Source: JAABRB01 sp041617635
GTDB lineage: Bacteria > Pseudomonadota > Gammaproteobacteria > Burkholderiales > SG8-39
Direction: 5' to 3'
DNA: 64,000 nucleotides
NCBI GenBank assembly: GCA_041617635.1
Contig: JBFJOO010000014.1
Location: 1-64,000, forward strand
Below are positions 37,131 to 44,758 of the stretch, one piece after another; the stretch's first letter is position 1, and each line of letters opens with the position of its first letter. Both the position numbers and the translations under genes were made by a program. The notes under the pieces were generated by a model. It saw nothing but the letters and a program-made list of their open reading frames with translations, was not told the origin of the DNA and made no database searches.

Positions 37131-38228
37131 CTAGACACGCTGAGCAACTTCATCTCCAATTGCAAGTGATGCGGTGAGGCCCGGCGACTCGATGCCGAAG
37201 AGGTTGACGAGGCCGGGGACGCCGTGGTCGGCGGGGCCCTGGATCACGAAATCGGCAGCCGGCTCGCCCGGGCCGACGATTTTCGGGCGAATTCCCGAAT
37301 AGCCGGGCTCGAGGCGGCCGTCGGCGAGCGCCGGCCAGTACTCGCGGATCGCGGCGTAGAAGCGATCGGCGCGCCGCGGGTCGACGCTGTAGTCGATGCG
37401 ATCGATCCACTCGACGTCGGGTCCGAAGCGCGCCTGGCCGGCCATATCGATCGTGATGTGCACGCCCAGCCCGGCCTGGTTGGGCATCGGATACACGAGC
37501 CGGGAGAACGGGGCGCGCCCGCTCAAGCTGTAATAGTTGCCCTTCGCGTAGTGACAGGGCGGCACGTGCGCCGCGGGAAATCCCGCGAAGCGCGCGGCGA
37601 GGCGCGGCGCGTGAATACCGGCGCTGTTCACCACCGTCCGTGCTAGAACGGTCATCGGCTCGGCGCCGCCTACTTCCAGCACGATGCCGTCGCGGCCCGC
37701 CGCGCCTTGGACGACCGGAGATTTGAAGACGAGCATCGCGCCGTGCGATTCGGCATCGCCGCGCAGCGCGAGCATGTATGCGTGGCTGTCGATGATCCCG
37801 GTTGACGGAGAGAGCAGGGCCGCGACGCAACGGAGCTCGGGCTCCATGGCGCGCACGTCGTCCGCGGTGAGCGCGCGCAGGTCTGTGACGCCGTTGGCAG
37901 CCGCCTGCGCCCGCAACTTGTCGAGCCCGGCAATCTGGTCCGGCGCGGTGGCGACGATGAGTTTTCCGCAATTGCGATGCGGCACGCCATGCTCGGTGCA
38001 GTAGGCGTACAAGGCCTGTTTGCCGGCGACGCAGAGCCGCGCCTTGAGCGAGCCGGGGGAGTAATAGATCCCCGCGTGGATCACCTCGCTGTTGCGCGAG
38101 CTCGTTTCGGTTCCGATGGTTTCCGCGGCGTCGAGGACGATCACTTCGCGGCCCGCGCGCGCGAGCGCGCGCGCGACGGCGAGGCCGATGACACCGGCGC
38201 CGACGACGATGCAGTCAACCTTCTCCAT
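37131..38228 (-). CDS. lhgO: FAD-dependent oxidoreductase (L-2-hydroxyglutarate oxidase-like)
   Basis: This 365-residue DAO-family flavoprotein has the Rossmann motif VVGAGVIGLAVARAL (about 7-21), GTETSSRNSEVIHAGIYY and a late FGIESPGLTASLAIG. These match L-2-hydroxyglutarate dehydrogenase/oxidase (LhgO) homologues, many of which have not been tested. ATG 38228 gives the proper nucleotide-binding start and overlaps the end of the MFS gene by 14 bases, so the two are probably co-transcribed. Confidence 0.8.
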   Translation of the reverse strand: MEKVDCIVVGAGVIGLAVARALARAGREVIVLDAAETIGTETSSRNSEVIHAGIYYSPGSLKARLCVAGKQALYAYCTEHGVPHRNCGKLIVATAPDQIAGLDKLRAQAAANGVTDLRALTADDVRAMEPELRCVAALLSPSTGIIDSHAYMLALRGDAESHGAMLVFKSPVVQGAAGRDGIVLEVGGAEPMTVLARTVVNSAGIHAPRLAARFAGFPAAHVPPCHYAKGNYYSLSGRAPFSRLVYPMPNQAGLGVHITIDMAGQARFGPDVEWIDRIDYSVDPRRADRFYAAIREYWPALADGRLEPGYSGIRPKIVGPGEPAADFVIQGPADHGVPGLVNLFGIESPGLTASLAIGDEVAQRV

Positions 38229-39459
38229 GCGACGGGCCTTTGCCGGGGTGCGCAGCATCGAAGCGCGCGAGAGCCGAGTGGACGGCGAACGCCGAGAGGC
38301 CCGCGATCGCCATGACGGCCGCGAGCGGTCGGGTGGTTCCGTCGAAGAGCGCGCCCAGGCCGGCGCTGATCAGTGCGCCCAGCGTGAAAGTGATGGCTCC
38401 GAGCAGGGAGGAGGCAGCGCCTGCCACGTGCGGGAACGGCGACAACGCGGCGGCCGTCACGTTCGGCAGGATGAAGCTGGTGGCGAACATGTAACCGATC
38501 ATCGGCACGATCAGCGCCGACCAGTGAGTGACGCCAAGCCACGCGAGTATGCCAATTGCGAGGCCGGTCGTGGCGGCGATCACCGTGCCGATCCGGACCA
38601 GGCGAGCAATGCCGACCCGGAGCACCAGCCGGCCGCTCAGCCAGGCGCCGACAATGCCGCCGACCATCACGACGGCGAAGAGCGCGCTGTACTGGACGAT
38701 CGTCACCCCGGCGCCCTGGACCAGCGCGAAAGCGGAGTTCGATACGAAGGCATAGATTCCGGCCAAAGTGCAGAGCGTCGTCGCGATGGGTGACAGAAAC
38801 CGCCGGTCGGCGAGCAGCGATCCGAAGTTCGCCGCGATGCGCAGTGGATTGATCGACGCGCGTGCGGACGGAGCGGTCTCCTTCAGCCCGAGGAGCGTGG
38901 TGGCGATCAGCAGTGCCGCTACTACGGCATGCATCCAGAAGATCGCGGGCCAGCCGCGCCAGGTGATCAGGGCGGCAGCCGCGAGCGGCCCGACGATCGG
39001 TACGACGCTGAAGACGACGATCATCTGCGCGAGGAGCCGCGCAGCACGCTCGCGCGCGTAGAGATCGCGCACGATGCTGCGCGCAATGACGGGCCCGCTC
39101 GACATGCCCAGTCCCTGGACGAGCCGCAGTGCTGCGATCTCCGCCACTGATCCGGCGGCCGCGCAAGCGAGACTCGCCACGAAAAAGAGCGCGCAGCCGG
39201 CGAGGAGCGCCGGCCGGCGACCGAACCGGTCCGAGATGGGTCCCCAGGCCAGTTGTCCGCTGGCGATGCCGAGAAAGAACGTCGTGATGCCGAACTGCAC
39301 GGCCGCGGGATCGGCGCCGAGGTCGCGCGCGATCGTCGGCATGGCCGGCAGGAAGGTGTCCGTGCCGAGGGGCGTGAACCCGAGCAGAACTCCGAGCAGG
39401 ATCGTGAACCAGACGGACGACGTCGAAATGGGCATCAGGACGGCAGGACGCAAGTGCAT
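38215..39459 (-). CDS. Bcr/CflA family MFS exporter
   Basis: This 414-residue transporter has 12 predicted membrane helices. The family motif GPISDRFGRRPALLAG lies between helices 2 and 3, and the first helix begins near TILLGVLLGFTPLGTDTFLPAMPTIA. Bcr/CflA transporters expel small compounds such as bicyclomycin or sulfonamides. The link to the co-oriented LhgO-like gene is unclear. Confidence 0.88.
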   Translation of the reverse strand: MHLRPAVLMPISTSSVWFTILLGVLLGFTPLGTDTFLPAMPTIARDLGADPAAVQFGITTFFLGIASGQLAWGPISDRFGRRPALLAGCALFFVASLACAAAGSVAEIAALRLVQGLGMSSGPVIARSIVRDLYARERAARLLAQMIVVFSVVPIVGPLAAAALITWRGWPAIFWMHAVVAALLIATTLLGLKETAPSARASINPLRIAANFGSLLADRRFLSPIATTLCTLAGIYAFVSNSAFALVQGAGVTIVQYSALFAVVMVGGIVGAWLSGRLVLRVGIARLVRIGTVIAATTGLAIGILAWLGVTHWSALIVPMIGYMFATSFILPNVTAAALSPFPHVAGAASSLLGAITFTLGALISAGLGALFDGTTRPLAAVMAIAGLSAFAVHSALARFDAAHPGKGPSHGEG

Positions 39460-39527
39460 CGACAGCGAGGTCGACGGCGCGCGAGGGCGGCCGAGTCTAG
39501 CACGGCACGGTTAGAATCTCGGTCGAG

Positions 39528-42500
39528 ATGAGCACGCCTCCGACATCCGCCCGCTGGCAGTTCTGGATCGACCGCGGGGGGACCTTCACCGACGTCGTGG
39601 CCCGCCGTCCGGACGGCACGGTGGCGACGCACAAGCTGCTTTCCGAGAACCTCGAGCGGTACGACGACGCGGCGATTGCCGGTATCCGCCACTTCCTAAA
39701 GCTGGGTGCTGCCGATCCCATCCCGGGCGACGCGATCGAAGCGGTGAAGATGGGAACGACCGTCGCCACCAACGCGCTGCTCGAGAGAAAGGGCGAGCGC
39801 ACGGTTCTCTTCATCACGCAGGGGCTCGCGGATCAGCTCCGCATCGCGTTCCAGAACCGCCCGCAGATCTTCGCGCGGCACATCGTGCTGCCCGAGCTCC
39901 TCTATGCCAAGGTCGTGGAAGTGGGCGAACGGATCAGCGCCCAGGGCGAAGTCGTGGTGGCGCTCGACGCGGCGCAGGCTCGCCGTGACTTGCAGGCGGC
40001 GTACGACGAGGGCTACCGTTCGGTCGCGATCGTGCTCATGCACGGTTATCGCTACTCGGCGCACGAAGCGCAGGTCGCGGCGATCGCGCGCGAGCTCGGG
40101 TATCCGCAGGTCTCGGTGTCGCACGAGGTGAGCCCGCTGATGAAGCTCGTTTCGCGCGGTGACACGACCGTGGTCGACGCCTATCTCTCGCCGATCCTGC
40201 GCCGCTACGTCGACGGGGTGGCGGCGGAGCTGGGCGGGGTGCGCCTGATGTTCATGCAGTCGAGTGGCGGGCTGACCGATGCGCGCCGCTTTCAGGGAAA
40301 GGATTCGATCCTCTCCGGCCCCGCCGGCGGCATCGTTGGCGCCGTGCGAACCTCCCTTGGCGCGGGCTTCGACCGGATCATCGGTTTTGACATGGGCGGG
40401 ACGTCGACCGACGTGTCGCACTACGCGGGCGAGTTCGAGCGCGCGTTCGATACGCTGGTCGCCGGTGTGCGGATGCGCGCGCCGATGATGAGCATTCACA
40501 CTGTTGCCGCCGGCGGAGGGTCGATCCTCCATTTCGACGGGGCGCGCTACCGTGTCGGCCCGGACTCGGCGGGGGCGAACCCGGGCCCGGCCTGCTACCG
40601 GCGGGACGGCCCGCTGGCCGTGACGGATGCCAATGTGATGCTCGGCAAGATCCAGCCACAGTTCTTTCCTGCCGTGTTCGGCGGCGACGGCAAACTGCCC
40701 CTGGACACGGAGACGGTCCGTAAGCGCTTTGCCGAGCTCGCCGAGGAGATCGCTCGGTCGACCGGCGACCGGCGCACGCCTGAGGAGGTGGCCGAAGGCT
40801 TCATCAACATCGCGGTCGGCAACATGGCGAACGCGATCAAGCAAATCTCGGTGCAGCGCGGCCACGACGTCACCGACTACACCCTGTGCTGTTTCGGCGG
40901 GGCCGCCGGTCAGCACGCCTGCCTGGTTGCCGATGCGCTCGGCATGACCCGCGTGTTCATCCATCCGCTGGCGGGCGTGCTCTCCGCCTACGGAATGGGG
41001 CTCGCCGACATCGCCGCTTTGCGCGAGCAGTCGGTCGAGCTGCGGCTGGAGCCCGCCCACATGGCCGAAATCGCCGCGGTGCTCGAGCGTCTGGCGGACG
41101 TCGCGCGCGACGAGGTCGTTGCGCAGGGGATCGCCGCCGAGCGGATTCAGGTGATCAAGCGCGTGCATCTGCGCTACGACGGGACCGACACGGCGCTGCC
41201 GGTCGGGTTCGGGGCGTTGGAGGCCATGCTGGCCGAGTTCGAAGTCGCCTATCAGAAGCAGTTCAGCTTCCTCATGAGCGGTCGCGCTCTGATCGCCGAG
41301 GCGGTTTCCGTCGAGGCGATCGGGGCATCCGACGCGCCGACCGAATCGGCGGTGCCGCCGGGATCTCGCAGCGGCCCCCCCGAACCCGCCGAGACGGTGG
41401 AAATGTTCTCGGCCGCGGCGCGCCACCGAACGCCGGTGTTTCGTCGCGAGGCCCTGCAACCGGGCGACCGCGTGCTTGGGCCGTCGATTATCGCGGAGGC
41501 GAACGCGACGACCGTCATCGAGCCGGGATGGCAGGCCGAGGTGACGCGCCGGGATCATCTCGTGCTGACGCGCGTCACGGCGCGCCCCGCCCGGGTCGCC
41601 ATCGGCACGAGCGTCGATCCGGTGATGCTCGAGATCTTCAACAATCTCTACATGTCGATCGCCGAGCAGATGGGCGTGCGGCTCGCGAACACGGCGTACT
41701 CGGTGAACATCAAGGAGCGGCTCGACTTCTCCTGCGCATTATTCGACGGCATGGGCAATCTGATCGCCAATGCCCCGCATATGCCGGTGCACCTCGGATC
41801 GATGGGCGAGTCGATCAAGACGGTGATCCGCGGGAACGCCGGGACCATGCGGCCGGGCGACGTTTATGTGCTGAACGCCCCGTACAACGGCGGGACGCAC
41901 CTCCCAGACGTTACGGTCATCACGCCGGTGTTCGACTCCGCCGGGGGCAGGGTCCTCTTCTACGTCGGATCGCGGGGCCATCATGCCGACATCGGCGGAA
42001 TCACCCCCGGATCGATGCCCCCGGACTCGCGAACGGTCGAGGATGAAGGAGTCCTCATCGACAATTTCAAGCTGGTCGAGGGCGGACGCTTGCGCGAGAG
42101 CGAAACGATCGCGCTGCTCTCTTCGGGCCGCTATCCGGCACGCAACGTGGCGCAGAACCTTGCCGACCTGCGGGCGCAGATCGCAGCGAACGAGAAAGGC
42201 GTGCAGGAGCTGCGCAAGATGGTCGAGCACTTCGGGCTCGCCGTCGTGAACGCGTACATGGGGCACGTGCAGGACAACGCGGAGGAGGCCGTGCGCCGCG
42301 TGATCGACGTGCTGAAGGACGGCAAGTTTCGATACGAGATGGACAACGGGGGCGTGATCTGCGTGCGCATCACGATCGACAAGCTTGGGCGGCGCGCGGT
42401 GATCGACTTCACCGGGACATCGGCGCAGCTCGACGGAAACTTCAATGCGCCTTCCGCGGTATGCATGGCGGCCGTGCTCTACGTGTTCCGAACGCTCGTC

Positions 42501-43181
42501 GACGACGACATTCCGCTCAATGCCGGGTGCTTGAAGCCGCTCGAGGTGATCATTCCGGAGGGGTCGATGCTGCGGCCGCGCTATCCGGCCGCGGTCGTAG
42601 CCGGAAACGTGGAGACCTCTCAGTGCATCACGGATACCCTGTACGGTGCGCTCGGGATCATGGGCGCGTCGCAAGGCACGATGAACAATTTCACTTTCGG
42701 TAACGCGACTTACCAGTACTACGAGACCGTGGCGGGCGGCTCAGGCGCCGGCGCGACCGCGCTCGCGCCGGATGGCACTCCGCTGGATGGGTTCGACGGG
42801 ACGGATTGCGTGCAGACTCACATGACCAATTCGCGCCTCACCGATCCCGAAGTGCTCGAGTGGCGGTTTCCGGTGCTCCTCGAGCGGTTCGCCATCCGTC
42901 GCGAAAGCGGTGGCGCGGGCCGCTGGCGCGGCGGGAGCGGCGCGATACGCCGCATCCGGTTCCGCGAGCCGATGACGGCCGCCATACTTTCCGGTCACCG
43001 CCGGATCGCCCCGTATGGCATGGCCGGCGGACAAGCTGGGGCGCTGGGGCGCAACTGGGTCGAGCGCGCCGACGGCACGCGCACGGAGCTCGGTGGTGCG
43101 GACAAGACCGAGGTTGGTCCCGGCGACGTCTTCGTCATCGAGACCCCCGGTGGGGGTGGATATGGTCGCCCCCTCGGGTAG
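39528..43181 (+). CDS. oplaH: 5-oxoprolinase (ATP-hydrolysing, fused HyuA-HyuB)
   Basis: The protein has 1217 residues. The N-terminal hydantoinase A half (about 1-680) has the ATP-binding DRGGTFTDVV and GFDMGGTSTDVS motifs. The C-terminal hydantoinase B half (about 690-1215) has FNNLYMSIAEQMG, NAPYNGGTHLPDVTVI and RGHHADIGGITPGSMPP. The fused form and length match 5-oxoprolinase, which opens 5-oxoproline to glutamate. Related N-methylhydantoinases and acetone carboxylases are less likely because those are usually split. Confidence 0.88.
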   Translation: MSTPPTSARWQFWIDRGGTFTDVVARRPDGTVATHKLLSENLERYDDAAIAGIRHFLKLGAADPIPGDAIEAVKMGTTVATNALLERKGERTVLFITQGLADQLRIAFQNRPQIFARHIVLPELLYAKVVEVGERISAQGEVVVALDAAQARRDLQAAYDEGYRSVAIVLMHGYRYSAHEAQVAAIARELGYPQVSVSHEVSPLMKLVSRGDTTVVDAYLSPILRRYVDGVAAELGGVRLMFMQSSGGLTDARRFQGKDSILSGPAGGIVGAVRTSLGAGFDRIIGFDMGGTSTDVSHYAGEFERAFDTLVAGVRMRAPMMSIHTVAAGGGSILHFDGARYRVGPDSAGANPGPACYRRDGPLAVTDANVMLGKIQPQFFPAVFGGDGKLPLDTETVRKRFAELAEEIARSTGDRRTPEEVAEGFINIAVGNMANAIKQISVQRGHDVTDYTLCCFGGAAGQHACLVADALGMTRVFIHPLAGVLSAYGMGLADIAALREQSVELRLEPAHMAEIAAVLERLADVARDEVVAQGIAAERIQVIKRVHLRYDGTDTALPVGFGALEAMLAEFEVAYQKQFSFLMSGRALIAEAVSVEAIGASDAPTESAVPPGSRSGPPEPAETVEMFSAAARHRTPVFRREALQPGDRVLGPSIIAEANATTVIEPGWQAEVTRRDHLVLTRVTARPARVAIGTSVDPVMLEIFNNLYMSIAEQMGVRLANTAYSVNIKERLDFSCALFDGMGNLIANAPHMPVHLGSMGESIKTVIRGNAGTMRPGDVYVLNAPYNGGTHLPDVTVITPVFDSAGGRVLFYVGSRGHHADIGGITPGSMPPDSRTVEDEGVLIDNFKLVEGGRLRESETIALLSSGRYPARNVAQNLADLRAQIAANEKGVQELRKMVEHFGLAVVNAYMGHVQDNAEEAVRRVIDVLKDGKFRYEMDNGGVICVRITIDKLGRRAVIDFTGTSAQLDGNFNAPSAVCMAAVLYVFRTLVDDDIPLNAGCLKPLEVIIPEGSMLRPRYPAAVVAGNVETSQCITDTLYGALGIMGASQGTMNNFTFGNATYQYYETVAGGSGAGATALAPDGTPLDGFDGTDCVQTHMTNSRLTDPEVLEWRFPVLLERFAIRRESGGAGRWRGGSGAIRRIRFREPMTAAILSGHRRIAPYGMAGGQAGALGRNWVERADGTRTELGGADKTEVGPGDVFVIETPGGGGYGRPLG

Positions 43182-43238
43182 CAATCCGCATTGAGCCGCC
43201 GTGCCCTTGCTCGTCGTAGGAGCGGTAGGTCACGAACA

Positions 43239-43262
43239 GGAGGGAACCGGCTGGTTCCCTCC
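43239..43262. terminator. Hairpin between the convergent oplaH and EAL genes
   Basis: A perfect 10-bp stem, GGAGGGAACC (43239-43248) with GGTTCCCTCC (43253-43262), closes a GGCT loop 57 bases after the oplaH stop and 40 before the end of the convergent gene. T-tracts are weak on both sides. It probably ends transcription from both directions. Confidence 0.5.
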
Positions 43263-43301
43263 CGTTACCCTCCTTCCCGCCAAGTGAACCCTAGCGGAAG
43301 T

Positions 43302-44576
43302 CTACGCGGTGCCGGCCCAGGCGTCGGCCCAGCCGAGCAGGGCTTCGGGAGGCATGGGCGGGGCGACGAGATAGCCTTGCGCCACGTCGCATCCGATGCT
43401 GTCGAGCTGATGCCATTCGCCCGGCGTTTCGATGCCCTCCGCCACGGAGTCGAGGTTGAGCAGTCGGGCCAGCTCGACGCTCGAGCGAAGGATCGCGTGA
43501 AGATTCGGCCGCTCCGGAGAGCCGCTCACGAACGAGCGGTCGATCTTCAGCTCCGTGAAGGGCATGCGCGACAGCTGCTGCAACGACGCGTACCCCGTTC
43601 CGTAGTCGTCGATCGCGATGCCGAAACCCTTCATTCGCAGTCGTGCGATGTTTCCCAGTACCTGGGAGATCTGGGTTGCCGCGAGGCTTTCGGTGACCTC
43701 GAGCACCACGCTGCCGGGTTGTAGGGCATGGCGCTCGACCAGCCCCGCAATACGGTCGGCGACCCCCTGGCGCTCGAGATAGGGCAGCGACAGGTTGACC
43801 GAGATGGTCCAGCGGTGGCCCGCCTCGCGCCAGCGTACCGCCTCCGCGACGGCGCGCTCGAGCATCACCCAGGTGAGGGAGTCGATGAGCCCGGACGACT
43901 CGGCAATGGGTATGAACATCTCGGGGTAGAGCGTGCCTCGCTTAGCATGGCGCCAGCGGGCCAGGGCCTCGAAGCCGACGATCTCACCGTCGGACATGCG
44001 CACCATCGGCTGGAAGTGTGGGGCGATATGGTGATCCTGAATCGCGGCCTCGAGCTCGGCGGGATCGACCGGAGGGTGCGCGAGCCGGCCGTAGCTTGCT
44101 TGCATCGATCCATGACGGGCGAGCATTTCGCCGAGCTTCTGCGGTGTCATTGGCTTTTCGAGCACCCCCAGCACAGCCATTCCTTGCGAGCGAGCCATCG
44201 CCTCGACCGACGCGAGCACCGGCGCTTCCACCGCGCTCGCCAAGACGATGGAGGCACGCAGGTTGGCCTCGGCGACGTTGCGGATGAACTCCACGCCGTC
44301 CATGCGCGGCATGTCGAGGTCGCAGATGATGACGTCCGGCGGCGTGCTGCCCCGTCGAATCTGCTCGAGTGCGTCTTGACCGTCTTCGGCCTGCAGGATG
44401 TCCGCGACCCCCAGATCACGCAGTATCTCGACCGCGATCCGGCGCGGAACGGCCTGGTCCTCGACCACCATCGTTCGCAGCAAGCGAAAGTCCGTCTGGG
44501 ACACGAGCGTGTCTCGGCGAGGGATGAGGTCCGATTCTAGGGGCAAGCCACCTCGCGGGCATGTGCGAAAAGGCAC
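43302..44576 (-). CDS. Response regulator with EAL c-di-GMP phosphodiesterase domain
   Basis: The protein has about 424 residues. The receiver domain (about 34-150) has the acidic pocket VVED, phospho-acceptor Asp in ICDLDMPRMDG and the conserved lysine in LEKPM. The EAL domain (about 175-415) keeps FEALARW, the metal ligands in EVTES, DDYGTGYASL, KIDRSFV and AEGIET, so it is probably an active phosphodiesterase that lowers c-di-GMP. The start is uncertain: GTG 44504 (SQTDFRLLRT) would fit the receiver better than ATG 44576. No partner kinase is adjacent. Confidence 0.9.
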   Translation of the reverse strand: MPFRTCPRGGLPLESDLIPRRDTLVSQTDFRLLRTMVVEDQAVPRRIAVEILRDLGVADILQAEDGQDALEQIRRGSTPPDVIICDLDMPRMDGVEFIRNVAEANLRASIVLASAVEAPVLASVEAMARSQGMAVLGVLEKPMTPQKLGEMLARHGSMQASYGRLAHPPVDPAELEAAIQDHHIAPHFQPMVRMSDGEIVGFEALARWRHAKRGTLYPEMFIPIAESSGLIDSLTWVMLERAVAEAVRWREAGHRWTISVNLSLPYLERQGVADRIAGLVERHALQPGSVVLEVTESLAATQISQVLGNIARLRMKGFGIAIDDYGTGYASLQQLSRMPFTELKIDRSFVSGSPERPNLHAILRSSVELARLLNLDSVAEGIETPGEWHQLDSIGCDVAQGYLVAPPMPPEALLGWADAWAGTA

Positions 44577-44703
44577 GGAAACGGGCCTTCCATGGCGCCG
44601 GCAATGCGAAACAATCGCCTCTGACAGCGCACGCTCGGTCCCGGATGCGTGGCATTTTTGCCTGCAGGCATGGGGGGCGAAGTGCTAGCATCCACGGTCG
44701 GGT

Positions 44704-44739
44704 GATGTGTCCGAGAATGTGTCCGTGAATGTGTCCGTG
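44704..44739 (+). repeat. Three 12-bp tandem repeats (AATGTGTCCGTG)
   Basis: GATGTGTCCGAG (44704-44715) is followed by two exact AATGTGTCCGTG units (44716-44727, 44728-44739). The array ends 19 bases before the start of the AsmA-like gene and so lies in its leader or promoter. A 12-bp palindrome TGCCTGCAGGCA (44659-44670) lies just upstream. Confidence 0.6.
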
Positions 44740-44758
44740 AAAGGGTGACCGCGGGGTT

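Noticed and set aside
44704..44739. Possible CRISPR-like repeats
   Set aside because: Units are 12 bp, contiguous and without spacers; no cas genes are in the window.
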